Below, piece after piece: positions 44,880 to 54,142 of a stretch of 64,000 bases of DNA. The notes beneath the pieces were generated by a model. It was not told the origin of the DNA and did no database searches. It saw only the letters and a program-made list of their open reading frames with translations. Both the position numbers and the translations under genes were made by a program. The stretch is taken from contig JAILMW010000033.1 in the NCBI GenBank assembly GCA_024692235.1, forward strand, positions 62,001 through 126,000, in the 5' to 3' direction. The stretch's first letter is position 1; the number at the start of each line of letters is the position of its first letter. Source of the DNA: Saccharofermentans sp. GTDB lineage: Bacteria > Bacillota > Clostridia > Saccharofermentanales > Saccharofermentanaceae.

Positions 44880-45758
44880 ATGAACATAAAGATCGCATTT
44901 CTGCAGATACTTCCCGGGAAGGATATCAAAGAGAATCTCGAAGCAGGTAAGAAAGCTTGTATCGAAGCAAAGAAAAAGGGAGCTGATGTGGCACTCTTCC
45001 CTGAGATGTATAGTGACGGATATTATCTGCCTCAGGGTGAAGGTGAGATAGAGAACCTTGCCATAGCGAAGGATAGCGAGTTCATAGAAGAGTTTAAGAC
45101 ACTCGCCGCAGAGCTTCAGATGGCTATAGGGATAACTTTCCTTGAGAAGCACGATCCCAAGCCCCTTAACTCCGTTATATTCTTCGACAGGACAGGTAAT
45201 GAGATACTTCACTACAGCAAGGTGCATCCCTGTGCATTTGATCTGGAGAAGGTCTTGTCAGGCGGAGATGATTTCTATGTAGCTGACTTTGACTTCGGAA
45301 GAGGCAAGGTAAGGATCGGCTCCATGATCTGCTTTGACAGGGAGTTCCCAGAGAGTGCACGTATCCTTATGCTTAAGGGCGCGGAGCTCATCCTGGCTCC
45401 CAATGCGTGTCCCATGGAGATCAACCGTCTGTCAGCATTAAGGACGAGAGCTTACGAGAATATGGTAGCGGTAGCAACATGTAACTACCCTGCGGGCCAT
45501 CCGGACTGCAACGGTCGTTCCACTCTCTTTGACGGTGTACCGTGGAAGAAGGATGAACCCGGCGCAAGGGATATGTGCGTATTCGAAGCGCCTGGAGAGC
45601 CCGGAGTGTATGTTGCGGAACTGGACCTTGATGCACTTCGTGCTCACAGAAATGGTGACATAATGGGAGATAAGTACAGGCGTCCTGACAGATATAAGAT
45701 GATGTCTGATCCGAATGTGAAGGATGTTATCAGCGGCGGATTTGTTCCGTGGTATTAA
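44880..45758 (+). CDS. Carbon-nitrogen hydrolase (nitrilase superfamily)
   Basis: 292 residues with the Glu-Lys-Cys triad E42 (FPEMYSDGYY), K114 (YSKVHPC) and C151 (MICFDREFPES). The length and cytoplasmic nature fit an amidase such as N-carbamoylputrescine amidase or omega-amidase, but the substrate is not resolved by sequence. It follows the GNAT gene by 16 bases and probably shares its transcript. Confidence 0.88.
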   Translation: MNIKIAFLQILPGKDIKENLEAGKKACIEAKKKGADVALFPEMYSDGYYLPQGEGEIENLAIAKDSEFIEEFKTLAAELQMAIGITFLEKHDPKPLNSVIFFDRTGNEILHYSKVHPCAFDLEKVLSGGDDFYVADFDFGRGKVRIGSMICFDREFPESARILMLKGAELILAPNACPMEINRLSALRTRAYENMVAVATCNYPAGHPDCNGRSTLFDGVPWKKDEPGARDMCVFEAPGEPGVYVAELDLDALRAHRNGDIMGDKYRRPDRYKMMSDPNVKDVISGGFVPWY

Positions 45759-45779
45759 GATTCCTGCGAGGTAGACTTT

Positions 45780-46136
45780 ATGGGTGATGCAAAAGGAAAG
45801 AAAGCCAAGGACAGTGCGGTCATATTAGGTTGGGTGTCATTAGGACTTGCAGCAGCTTCTGTCATCGGAGGTATCATTATCTTCATAGCATTTGCTATCC
45901 CGAAGGCGGCGGAGCCTCATAAGATCAGTAATATTGAAGTATTAAGACTGATATTATTCCTGATTGGTGCCTTTCCCGCATATATACTATCTCCGGCAGG
46001 CGGTATTACCGGGATCATATCTCTTGTTCAGATGATATCGAAGAAGAATAAAGCAAAGCTTTGGTTGCCTGTAACAGGCATTGTCGGGGCTTTTGCAGGC
46101 TTTCTTATCGCTACGCTGACGATAGTTGCCTTATGA
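45780..46136 (+). CDS. Small membrane protein with three hydrophobic segments
   Basis: 118 residues, basic N-terminus (MGDAKGKKAKDS), hydrophobic segments at about 13-37, 53-80 and 93-116; arrangement like DUF4190-type proteins. Function unknown. Its stop overlaps the HAD remnant by four bases. Confidence 0.7.
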   Translation: MGDAKGKKAKDSAVILGWVSLGLAAASVIGGIIIFIAFAIPKAAEPHKISNIEVLRLILFLIGAFPAYILSPAGGITGIISLVQMISKKNKAKLWLPVTGIVGAFAGFLIATLTIVAL

Positions 46137-46267
46137 CCTTGAAGGCAGTAGTATTCGACATCGGTCAGACCTTAACATACTATCCGATCCCTCTTAACCG
46201 GTCTAAGCTCTATAGGCCCTCCTTCAAGAGCGTAGAAGAAAAGCTCGGACTTAGGTCAGGCTCTTGA
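46133..46267 (+). pseudogene. N-terminal fragment of a HAD-family hydrolase
   Basis: 44 codons only. VVFDIGQTLTYYP matches HAD motif I (DxGxT), but the frame stops after KSVEEKLGLRSGS, long before motifs II-IV; HAD enzymes normally exceed 180 residues. No continuation is found in other frames before the next gene. It overlaps the preceding stop by four bases, as an intact operon gene would, so this is probably the stump of a deleted gene. Confidence 0.65.
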
Positions 46268-46334
46268 GATAAAAGATCTTATGGGATCATTGAAGATCCT
46301 CTGTAAATAGAGTTTTACTTGATTCAAATATTAT

Positions 46335-46343
46335 TGATATAAT
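46335..46343 (+). promoter_or_regulatory. Extended -10 promoter
   Basis: TGATATAAT 27 bases before the ATG at 46370; a weak -35 (TTACTT) is 17 bases upstream. Confidence 0.45.
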
Positions 46344-46369
46344 ATTTGTCGGAACAGGGGGTAAGTGTT

Positions 46370-47566
46370 ATGCAGTGTAATAATTGTGCGGGTTCACTCC
46401 GCTTTGATCCCGATAAGGGAAAACTTGTCTGCAAGAGCTGCGGAGGTGAGTTCGATGTAACTCATACCGAGGATAAAGGTCTTGTTGATATTGATTCGGT
46501 ATTCAAAGATAAGGATGAGATCACCAGTGAAGATATCAATGTTTATACTTGTTCTACTTGCGGAGGAAGTATAGCCGTTAATGATGTTGAGATGACGTCA
46601 AGCTGCCCTTTCTGCGGTAACAGCGGAGTTATCTTCGACAGAGTGGCCAAGAGAAGAAGACCTGACGGCATCATCCCTTTTGCTTTTGATGCGAAGAGTG
46701 CGCAAGAGAAGGTAAGAGATCATCTTAAGGGCTCTGCGTTCCTGCCGAAGAAAGCCAAAGAGATGCCTTTCGTAAATACGGTAGGCGTTTATATACCTTA
46801 CTACATCGTTTCTGCCGAGAGCAGAAGTAAGGTCGTGTACCAGTACGATTATAAGGATAACAAGGGAAATGTTGTACGAACAGAGCAGTTGTGCAGAACT
46901 CTTCGCTGCTTTTATGACCGGTTGATAATAGAAGCTTCAGCTGCACTTACTAATGCCGCGGCAAATATGACGGAGCCTTACGATCTTGCGGGTATTCGTG
47001 TGTTCGAAGACGGATATCTTCAGGGCTTTTATTCCGATATGGCTGATGAGAATCCCGAGGAACTCTTAAATCAGGCTGATAAGAGGATCAGAGAATACGA
47101 GACTTCAGAATTTGCGGCGACGAAGACAGTTCCTGACGGATATTACAACATCGCATGGGATTCTCATATAAAGTACAAGGGAAAAGCATTCTATGCACTG
47201 TTCCCCATGTGGTTCGTAAGAGGTGAATATAACGGCAAGAATATCATAATGCTCGTAAACGGACAGACAGGTAAAGTAGTCGGAGGACCGGAATACAGCA
47301 AGAAGATGTTCACTGCGGCGTCCCTCAGTATGTCGGTGCTTCCGATCATAGGCATGACAGTCGTCGGAGCATTGGGAAGCGCAGCGGCAGCGGGATTGTT
47401 GCTCTCCGGCAGTATAGTCGGCTTCTTGGGTGTTCTCGCGGGCATCATCGGACTCGGATCTGCGATCTGTGCCATGGAAGAAAAGCAGATGGCGAAGATA
47501 AGAGATGTTATCGATCTGTCTTCGTCCAGACGACTTGTAAAGTTCATTTCAAGGAGAAAGGGATAA
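46370..47566 (+). CDS. TFIIB-type zinc-ribbon membrane protein
   Basis: 398 residues from ATG 46370 (AGGGGG upstream; a TTG eight codons earlier is less likely). Two N-terminal zinc ribbons: CNNC...CKSC (residues 3-26) and CSTC...CPFC (near 60-85). A soluble domain follows (VGVYIPYYIVSAESRSKV, then FPMWFVRGEYNGK), then a hydrophobic hairpin at about 325-370 and a basic tail. Similar zinc-ribbon proteins are common in Clostridia and are annotated only by their ribbon; the function is unknown. Confidence 0.75.
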   Translation: MQCNNCAGSLRFDPDKGKLVCKSCGGEFDVTHTEDKGLVDIDSVFKDKDEITSEDINVYTCSTCGGSIAVNDVEMTSSCPFCGNSGVIFDRVAKRRRPDGIIPFAFDAKSAQEKVRDHLKGSAFLPKKAKEMPFVNTVGVYIPYYIVSAESRSKVVYQYDYKDNKGNVVRTEQLCRTLRCFYDRLIIEASAALTNAAANMTEPYDLAGIRVFEDGYLQGFYSDMADENPEELLNQADKRIREYETSEFAATKTVPDGYYNIAWDSHIKYKGKAFYALFPMWFVRGEYNGKNIIMLVNGQTGKVVGGPEYSKKMFTAASLSMSVLPIIGMTVVGALGSAAAAGLLLSGSIVGFLGVLAGIIGLGSAICAMEEKQMAKIRDVIDLSSSRRLVKFISRRKG

Positions 47567-47569
47567 GTC

Positions 47570-47860
47570 ATGAAGCTTTTGTTGATCTTTGTGTTTATAG
47601 GTATATTGATAGGAATCGCTATGGGTATCCCTCTTGGGAGATATATCTGTGCGTTGATCGTTGAGAAAAAGAATACGACATCAAAAGGGAAGGATGTGCC
47701 TTTCGGATACTCGACTCGAGGTCTTGAGATCAGCAAGAGTACCGATACGGGTATTGATCTTTCTCCTTTGAGCTTCGGGAAAACTAAGATCAAAAAAGTG
47801 TCTCCCGAAGAGAAGGAATACAAGGAAGCTCTCGATTATTTCAAGCGCAATATGATCTGA
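47570..47860 (+). CDS. Small membrane-anchored protein
   Basis: 96 residues: one N-terminal membrane segment (3-32), then a polar region with many Lys/Ser and a helical end (SPEEKEYKEALDYFKRN). It starts three bases after the zinc-ribbon gene, so the two are probably cotranscribed. Function unknown. Confidence 0.65.
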   Translation: MKLLLIFVFIGILIGIAMGIPLGRYICALIVEKKNTTSKGKDVPFGYSTRGLEISKSTDTGIDLSPLSFGKTKIKKVSPEEKEYKEALDYFKRNMI

Positions 47861-48027
47861 CGGATATAGTAAAATTATCTATAGTTTCAAGGATACCGGC
47901 TTGCAAAATAAAAGGATTGTGTCCTTTGGTGTGTTGAAGAAACCTTAATACTTGTTTTTGATTCGCATGAGTGCTACAATCGCCTCTATTACCCAAAAAT
48001 CAGTAATAGAAAAAGGAAACGAGAACG

Positions 48028-50307
48028 ATGTCGGATTTGATGTTGACAGCGAAGGCTAAAGCCACACTTAAGAACTATCAGATCGAAGAGAAGGATATAC
48101 TTCTCTATAGTCCGATAGATCTGTCTTTTGAAGGTGAATATATAAAGGGATATATAGTCGTAACAAAGCAGAAGATCGCTGTTTGTACGATGACACTTCC
48201 CAAGGGAACCATACACTTTTTCAGAAATGCTCAATCAGGAGATGATATTATCGCTGAAGAGCCCGGCGAATACGAGACAACGGTATATGAACTTAACGAT
48301 ATCGCGCATCTTCGTATCGATACATTTGTGGGTTCTAATGTGTTATCCGGCGAATATAAGGGTGAGTATATAACGATCGCTGCTTTTACCAACAGATATC
48401 AGCAGCAGATGAATGTGCTTGTAAGGAAACTGAGAACATACCTCCACGGCGGAGATCTGGTTGCTGAGGAAGAAGTTCAGGATGAGAATGAGACGGCATC
48501 CGAACCTGCCAAGAGCAAGAGATCGATCTTCGGAAGGACACTTAAGTATTTCCTTAAGTATAAGAGCCTTATAGTGGTACTTATCCTTACGTATATCGTA
48601 AACGGAACTATGAATATCGCCTGGCCTTATCTTAGCGGTACGGTGCTTTTCGATCGCGTGCTGGATGCTGATGATAAATTCCTTGCAAAGTTCGGTCTGG
48701 CAGGAAAGTTAGGAACGGCACTTCTCGCTGTTGCTATTACGATGCTCCTTGTAAGGCTTCTGCAGGCGCTTTCCAATTATCTTCAGATATTCGTCATGGC
48801 AAAGCTTTCAAGTACTGCAATAAGAGATATTAAGAACGATGCCTTTGACGCCATGAGCAGACTGTCCCTGAGCTTTTATGTAAATAAGCAGACGGGAGGT
48901 CTGATGACGAGGGTCTTAAGCGATTCCGACAGGGTGAGGAATTTCTTCATTGACGGACTTCCGATGATATTCGTTCACGGTATCACTATCGTGGTTACTT
49001 TTATCATCATGTTCAGGCTCAATTGGAAGATGGCACTTATCGCATGTATCCTTCTTCCTCTTCTTGTGTTCATGACTGTCAAGCTTCGTCCGGGACTTTG
49101 GATACTTGCAGGTAAGAGGCACAGAGCCGAGAAGGCGGTATCCGGTAAAGCTAACGATAACTTAACGGGTGCCAGAGTAGTTAAGGCCTTTGGTCAGCAG
49201 GACGAGGAGATAAAAAGATTTGCGCGTCCCAGCGAGAACCTCAAGGGAGCCGAGATCGAGATAACTAAGCTCAGGAATAAGTTTGCTATCCTTTATAACC
49301 TGGTGCAGGAAGTATCAAGTATCTGGATATGGATCGCAGGTGTCCTGTTCGTTCTTAAGACTCGTGAGATCGAGCTTGGTGTACTTATCACATTTGTCGG
49401 CTATGTTATGCAGCTCAACGGTCCGATGAATTTCTTCTCTTGGATCTTCAGGATGTGGTCTGACAGTATCAATTCCGCCGAGAGATTGTTCGAGATAATG
49501 GATGCGATACCGGAGATCAAGGAAGCAGATAATCCTGTGGAACTTAAAGCTCCAAGAGGTGAGATAGAGCTTGATAACGTGACCTTCGGATACAGGATCG
49601 GAAGACCGGTATTGAAGGAGATCAATATAAAGATCCGTGAAGGTGAGATGCTCGGTATCGTAGGAAGATCAGGTGCAGGTAAATCCACGCTCGTTAATCT
49701 CATATCGAGGCTCTATGACGTTAATGAGGGCTCTATAAAGATCGATGGTACTGACGTTAAGGATCTGTCGCTCAGGGACCTTCGTCGTAATGTAGCGATG
49801 GTATCTCAGGATACATATATCTTCATGGGATCGGTTGCAAAGAATATCGCATACGGTAACGAGAATGCTTCAAAAGCCGATATAATCCGTGCCGCGAAGC
49901 TTGCAAGTGTCCATGAGTTCATATCGAGACTTCCCGACGGTTACGATACCATTATCGGCGCTTCCGGTAAGGATCTCTCAGGCGGAGAGAAGCAGAGGAT
50001 ATCGATAGCAAGAGCAATACTTGCCAATCCCAAGATCCTTATCCTTGATGAGGCGACTGCAAGTGTGGATACACAGACCGAGAAGGCGATACAGCATTCT
50101 CTTGAATATCTTGTTAAGGGAAGAACTACCCTGTCCATCGCGCACAGACTGTCTACATTGAAGAATGCCGACAGACTGATCGTAATAGACGGCGGAAGGA
50201 TCGTGGAAGAAGGAACAGAAGAAGAACTTTCTAAGATCGAGGGCGGTATCTACAGGACTCTGCTTGATCTTCAGAACAAATCCATGGCTCTTAATACTGA
50301 GTTCTGA
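48028..50307 (+). CDS. ABC exporter half-transporter with N-terminal extension (first of a DUF1854 operon)
   Basis: 759 residues. Residues 1-150 form an extra cytoplasmic domain with GYIVVTKQKIAVC, resembling a bacterial PH-like fold. Six membrane segments lie between about 175 and 490; the ATPase domain has Walker A GRSGAGKST (546-554), signature LSGGE near 650 and Walker B ILILDEATAS. It probably pairs with the second ABC protein at 50878 as a heterodimer. DUF1854 proteins are known beside such exporters; the substrate is unknown. Confidence 0.85.
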   Translation: MSDLMLTAKAKATLKNYQIEEKDILLYSPIDLSFEGEYIKGYIVVTKQKIAVCTMTLPKGTIHFFRNAQSGDDIIAEEPGEYETTVYELNDIAHLRIDTFVGSNVLSGEYKGEYITIAAFTNRYQQQMNVLVRKLRTYLHGGDLVAEEEVQDENETASEPAKSKRSIFGRTLKYFLKYKSLIVVLILTYIVNGTMNIAWPYLSGTVLFDRVLDADDKFLAKFGLAGKLGTALLAVAITMLLVRLLQALSNYLQIFVMAKLSSTAIRDIKNDAFDAMSRLSLSFYVNKQTGGLMTRVLSDSDRVRNFFIDGLPMIFVHGITIVVTFIIMFRLNWKMALIACILLPLLVFMTVKLRPGLWILAGKRHRAEKAVSGKANDNLTGARVVKAFGQQDEEIKRFARPSENLKGAEIEITKLRNKFAILYNLVQEVSSIWIWIAGVLFVLKTREIELGVLITFVGYVMQLNGPMNFFSWIFRMWSDSINSAERLFEIMDAIPEIKEADNPVELKAPRGEIELDNVTFGYRIGRPVLKEINIKIREGEMLGIVGRSGAGKSTLVNLISRLYDVNEGSIKIDGTDVKDLSLRDLRRNVAMVSQDTYIFMGSVAKNIAYGNENASKADIIRAAKLASVHEFISRLPDGYDTIIGASGKDLSGGEKQRISIARAILANPKILILDEATASVDTQTEKAIQHSLEYLVKGRTTLSIAHRLSTLKNADRLIVIDGGRIVEEGTEEELSKIEGGIYRTLLDLQNKSMALNTEF

Positions 50308-50327
50308 TAAGAAAAGGAGAACGAATA

Positions 50328-50864
50328 ATGGCTGAAGATACACTCAATATATACGAGAAGAAAGCGCAGGAGATGACTGCCACCAATATGATCACGCGAG
50401 AAGATACTTTCGCGAAGACAAAGGGCGGCTTTCTCTGCCTTGACTGCAAAGGAACTCACTATGACAGAGTAAGGGTCTCAAGGCTCTTTCCTTTCTCCGA
50501 TGCCGACAGATATCTCTCTATAAGAGAGTACGGCAACGGTGATAAGGAGATAGGTATCATCGAGGATCTGTCTTCCATGAGTGAAGAGACGCAGAAACTT
50601 ATAAGAGAGCAGCTTGATCTTTATTACTTTACTCCCGTTATCAGTAAGATAATGAGCATCAAGGACGAATATGGCTATGCTTACTTTCACGTAATGACCA
50701 ATAAGGGCGAGTGTAAGTTCGCTATTAATATGGGAGCAAATGCCGTAGCTAAGCTTTCTGATACGAGACTTATTATTCAGGACGTGGATGAGAATCGCTT
50801 TGAGATAAAAGATGTAGATAAGCTGACCACGAAGGAAAGGAGGATGCTCGATCTGTTCCTTTGA
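50328..50864 (+). CDS. DUF1854 family protein
   Basis: 178 residues, soluble. Hallmarks: VSRLFPFSDADRYLSI, LDLYYFTPVISKI, the central YFHVMTNKGECKFAI, and LIIQDVDENRFEI near the end. It lies between two ABC half-transporters with gaps of 20 and 13 bases, so it is probably a subunit or regulator of that transporter. In other bacteria the family is associated with ABC exporters, some linked to cyanophycin metabolism; no cyanophycin gene is present here. Confidence 0.85.
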   Translation: MAEDTLNIYEKKAQEMTATNMITREDTFAKTKGGFLCLDCKGTHYDRVRVSRLFPFSDADRYLSIREYGNGDKEIGIIEDLSSMSEETQKLIREQLDLYYFTPVISKIMSIKDEYGYAYFHVMTNKGECKFAINMGANAVAKLSDTRLIIQDVDENRFEIKDVDKLTTKERRMLDLFL

Positions 50865-50877
50865 TCGAACGGATGAT

Positions 50878-53043
50878 ATGAACCTTAAATTTGAACTTTC
50901 AAAGAAGATCATCGACCGTCTGGATCTTAAAGACGGCGAAGTTATTTACTATTCCGTTCCGATCGATATCGACACGGATGGTAAGTGGACAGATGATTCT
51001 TTCCTTGTCGTCACTACAAAGAGGGTAGCGGCATTTATCCACGATGATATGACTTCATATAAGATCTGCGATCTTCAGAAGGCATCGTCGGAGTCGGGAG
51101 TCGGAGGAGGACTCCTGGTAGTAAGAAAAGACGGCGAGGATATCCTTGTAGCGCACTATTCTTCCAAGCATTTAAGCAGATATGCATACATAGCAAGAGG
51201 TATCAATATCCTTATCTCCGGAAGAGACGAGGAAGTAATAAGTACGGAATCCGAGAAGATATGCCCGCACTGCGGAAGGGTCATTCCCGGCACGAGGACA
51301 TGCCCGAAATGCTCCGGGAGCGGCAGTTTCTACCAGATCATAGGTAAGACCGTAAGGCCTTATAAGAAGGACCTTGCCTTTATTTCTTTACTGATGATAC
51401 TGATAGCGGTAACTACGCTTCTTAATCCCGAAGTGCAAAAGCGTCTTATAAACGATGTCTTAAAGCAGGACGGAAGCTTTAAGACGGCACTCGGCTACCT
51501 TCTTATAATGTTTACGTTAAGTATATCCATCGTGGTGATAAATATCTTAAAGAGCATAAGCACGGCGACGTTCGGAGCAAAGATATCAGCCGACTTAAGA
51601 AGAGAGCTGTTTGAGAAATGCCAGAAGCTGCCTTTGAGCTTCATTAATGAGAGAAGGCCCGGTGAACTGCTTAACAGGATGACCGACGATACAAGATTCA
51701 TATCCGAGTTCTGCGCGGATGTATTCTGCAATCTCTTCGCGATATTCTTTATCTTTATCTGGGATATCATCTTTATGCTGATCCTTGACTGGAAATTAGC
51801 TCTTCTTACCTTTACGGTGGTGCCTTTTGTAACGTTCTTCATGCTCTACTTAAGGAAGACCATAAGCAGGGTATTTAGAGTTCAGAATAAAAAGAATGAC
51901 GATGTTGCAAGCGACCTGCAGGACGTTATCTCCGGTATGCGTATCGTTAAGAGTTACGGTAAGGAAGAGCAGGAGTCTTCAAGGTTCAAAGTGCTCTCTG
52001 GTGAGTTTGCCGATATACAGAAGAGAAATGAACGTTTCTGGGGCATGTTCGACTTTGTCTTTTCCGTCTTCATGGGACTTGGCGTAGTAATAGTTGTTTA
52101 TTTCGGAGGAAGATCCGTTCTCGGTCTTAAGATGAGTGCAGGTGAGCTTTATCAGTTCATTTCCTACACGCTTCTTCTTTTCCAGTATGTAGGCTGGCTC
52201 GGAAGACTTCCCAGGGAACTTTCCAAGCTCAAGAGCAGCCTTGACAGGATATATGACGTTCTTTCTCAGGAGGCGCCGGAAGAGGATCCTTCCAAGGTTA
52301 AGGATATATCCATAAAGGGAGAGATTACTTTCGACCATGCCACATTCGGTTATAAGTCATATCAGCCTGTAATCGAAGATATAAATGCCGTTATCAGGCC
52401 CGGAGAGATGATCGGTATCGTGGGAGCGTCAGGCGCAGGTAAGTCTACGCTCATTAATCTTCTTATGCGACTTTATGAGACTGATGACGGAAGTATCCTG
52501 GTAGACGGCGTGGATATGAAGAACATAAGCCGCAAGTCCTATCACTCACAGCTCGGTGTAGTACTTCAGGAGACATTCCTCTTCTCGGGTACCATCATCG
52601 ATAATATCAGGTTCTCAAAGCCTGATGCTTCGGTAGAAGAGATAATTCATGCGGCAAAACTTGCCAATGCCCATACCTTTATAAGTAAGCTCCCTGACGG
52701 ATATAACACATATGTAGGTGAGAAGGGACATACTTTATCAGGTGGTGAGAGGCAGAGGATAGCAATAGCAAGAGCGATACTTACCGATCCTAAGATACTG
52801 ATCCTTGATGAAGCTACGGCAAGCCTTGATACGGAAAGCGAGTACATGATACAGAAGGCTCTGGACCGACTGACGAGCAACAAGACGACTTTTGCAATAG
52901 CGCACAGATTGTCGACTTTAAAGAATGCCGACAGGATAATGGTAATAGATGACCATAAGATCGCGGAGATGGGAACTCATGCGGAACTGCTGGAAAAGAA
53001 AGGCATATACTACAACCTCTGTGCGGCACAGAATCTAAGCTGA
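50878..53043 (+). CDS. ABC exporter half-transporter with N-terminal domain and zinc ribbon
   Basis: 721 residues. Residues 1-120 form an N-terminal domain with SFLVVTTKRVAAF similar in position to that of the first ABC protein. A zinc ribbon with C129, C132, C142 and C145 follows. Six membrane segments lie between about 165 and 450; the ATPase has Walker A GASGAGKST (516-524), LSGGERQRIAIARA and ILILDEATAS. It is probably the heterodimer partner of the protein at 48028. No terminator follows; the stop abuts a lipoprotein remnant. Confidence 0.88.
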   Translation: MNLKFELSKKIIDRLDLKDGEVIYYSVPIDIDTDGKWTDDSFLVVTTKRVAAFIHDDMTSYKICDLQKASSESGVGGGLLVVRKDGEDILVAHYSSKHLSRYAYIARGINILISGRDEEVISTESEKICPHCGRVIPGTRTCPKCSGSGSFYQIIGKTVRPYKKDLAFISLLMILIAVTTLLNPEVQKRLINDVLKQDGSFKTALGYLLIMFTLSISIVVINILKSISTATFGAKISADLRRELFEKCQKLPLSFINERRPGELLNRMTDDTRFISEFCADVFCNLFAIFFIFIWDIIFMLILDWKLALLTFTVVPFVTFFMLYLRKTISRVFRVQNKKNDDVASDLQDVISGMRIVKSYGKEEQESSRFKVLSGEFADIQKRNERFWGMFDFVFSVFMGLGVVIVVYFGGRSVLGLKMSAGELYQFISYTLLLFQYVGWLGRLPRELSKLKSSLDRIYDVLSQEAPEEDPSKVKDISIKGEITFDHATFGYKSYQPVIEDINAVIRPGEMIGIVGASGAGKSTLINLLMRLYETDDGSILVDGVDMKNISRKSYHSQLGVVLQETFLFSGTIIDNIRFSKPDASVEEIIHAAKLANAHTFISKLPDGYNTYVGEKGHTLSGGERQRIAIARAILTDPKILILDEATASLDTESEYMIQKALDRLTSNKTTFAIAHRLSTLKNADRIMVIDDHKIAEMGTHAELLEKKGIYYNLCAAQNLS

Positions 53044-53585
53044 TAAAAAAGGCGGACGATGAGTACTATTACAGCAGCATGCAGTTCCAGAGTACCAACG
53101 GCGAGCTTGAAGGTCAGATGGATTATATGCAGCTTGTAACAAGTTCCGAGTTTGGAGCTCCGATCACTGATGATTATTATATTACTGATCTTTCCGGCAT
53201 TGAGGATGAGGACCTGAGAGCTCTGGCTCAGTCTTATGTGGATGAGGGATATCAGATATGCGATCCCGAGATAGATCTTGAGATGGGTTGGAATCTCGGT
53301 GACGGTGAGTATATGTTCAATAACGGTTTCTCCGCGGAGTTTCACAATGACAATGTATACGCCTATGTATATGCATACAAGATGAATGAGACATTGTTCG
53401 ATTATTTCTTTGTTGACTCCTATCCTTGGGATGATGATGCGGTCACGGAGGATGACGGTACTACCATCAGGGTGTCTGAAGACGGTTTCTATGTGGAGTT
53501 CAACAGGGACACGGGTATCGGTATTTACTACTATGATTTCGAGGAGGATTATTCCTTCGGTGAAGAGATCGAAGAGGATATCTGA
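53043..53585 (+). pseudogene. 5'-truncated lipoprotein gene of the IEDEDLRA family
   Basis: The frame is clearly related to the lipoprotein at 43041 from DDEYYYSS and FQSTNGELEGQMDYM through IEDEDLRALAQSYVDEGY and YKMNETLFDY to YVEFNRDTGIG. The signal peptide and lipobox are missing. Homology begins about 12 bases after the ABC transporter stop. The only ATG (53079) has no ribosome-binding site and lies inside the domain. A deletion that joined the transporter's end to the middle of this gene is the simplest reading. Confidence 0.7.
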
Positions 53586-53621
53586 CCATAGACCACTTAG
53601 CTTTATAAAGTATTGAAAGGG

Positions 53622-53650
53622 ACTTCTCGCTCGGGCGAGAAGTTTCCTTT
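53622..53650 (+). terminator. Rho-independent terminator
   Basis: 9-bp stem ACTTCTCGC / GCGAGAAGT, loop TCGG, TTTCCTTT tail. It closes the transporter/lipoprotein-remnant transcript. Confidence 0.85.
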
Positions 53651-53692
53651 GTTATGCGGAAAGTTTTTATTTACCGATCTTTGCTGTCGGGG

Positions 53693-53746
53693 TTGACATA
53701 ACGCGGTCTACAATTGTAAACTGTGCATAGTTTACGGCTGTAGACC
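53693..53746 (+). promoter_or_regulatory. blaI promoter and operator
   Basis: -35 TTGACA (53693-53698), 18-base spacer, -10 TAAACT (53717-53722). TACAATTGTA (53709-53718) is an exact TACA-N2-TGTA BlaI/MecI site overlapping the -10. Two nested inverted repeats surround it: GGTCTACA/TGTAGACC (53705-53712 and 53739-53746) and GTAAACT/AGTTTAC (53716-53722 and 53729-53735). Strong autorepression is predicted. Confidence 0.85.
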
Positions 53747-53761
53747 GGATTGGAGGAATAT

Positions 53762-54127
53762 ATGGAAGATCTTTTTTTAAGTGACAGTGAATATCGTTTG
53801 ATGGACATAATTTGGGATAATGCTCCGCTGGAATCCGGAAGACTTGTCAAGCTGGCGGAAGAGAATCTCGATTGGAAGAAGTCGACAACTTACACTATTT
53901 TAAGAAGAGTATCGGCCAAGGGGATGGTTGCTAATGAGGATGCTACTGTAAGAGTACTGGTTCCCAGGGAGCGTGTGCAGCGTTTCGAGAGTTCAAGGGT
54001 AGTAAAGAAGACGTTCGGAGGCTCTCTGCCTTCATTTGTAACGGCATTCCTCGGAGACAGAAAGCTTACAAAGAGCGAAGCGCAGGAACTGATCGACCTT
54101 ATTGACAGTCACATGGATGACAAGTGA
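53762..54127 (+). CDS. BlaI/MecI/CopY-family repressor
   Basis: 121 residues from ATG 53762 (GGAGG six bases upstream). Winged helix: LSDSEYRLMDIIWDNAP, then KKSTTYTILRRVSAKGMV; the C-terminal dimerisation helices follow. Such repressors are inactivated by proteolysis triggered by the BlaR1 sensor-protease. Here the partner gene is broken, so derepression would need another protease or signal. No beta-lactamase gene is nearby. Confidence 0.88.
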   Translation: MEDLFLSDSEYRLMDIIWDNAPLESGRLVKLAEENLDWKKSTTYTILRRVSAKGMVANEDATVRVLVPRERVQRFESSRVVKKTFGGSLPSFVTAFLGDRKLTKSEAQELIDLIDSHMDDK

Positions 54128-54142
54128 TACGGGGGTAGCGTT

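Noticed and set aside
46061..46132. Longer start for the HAD fragment
   Set aside because: The upstream in-frame part lies within the preceding membrane-protein gene; the ATG at 46133 begins exactly at HAD motif I.
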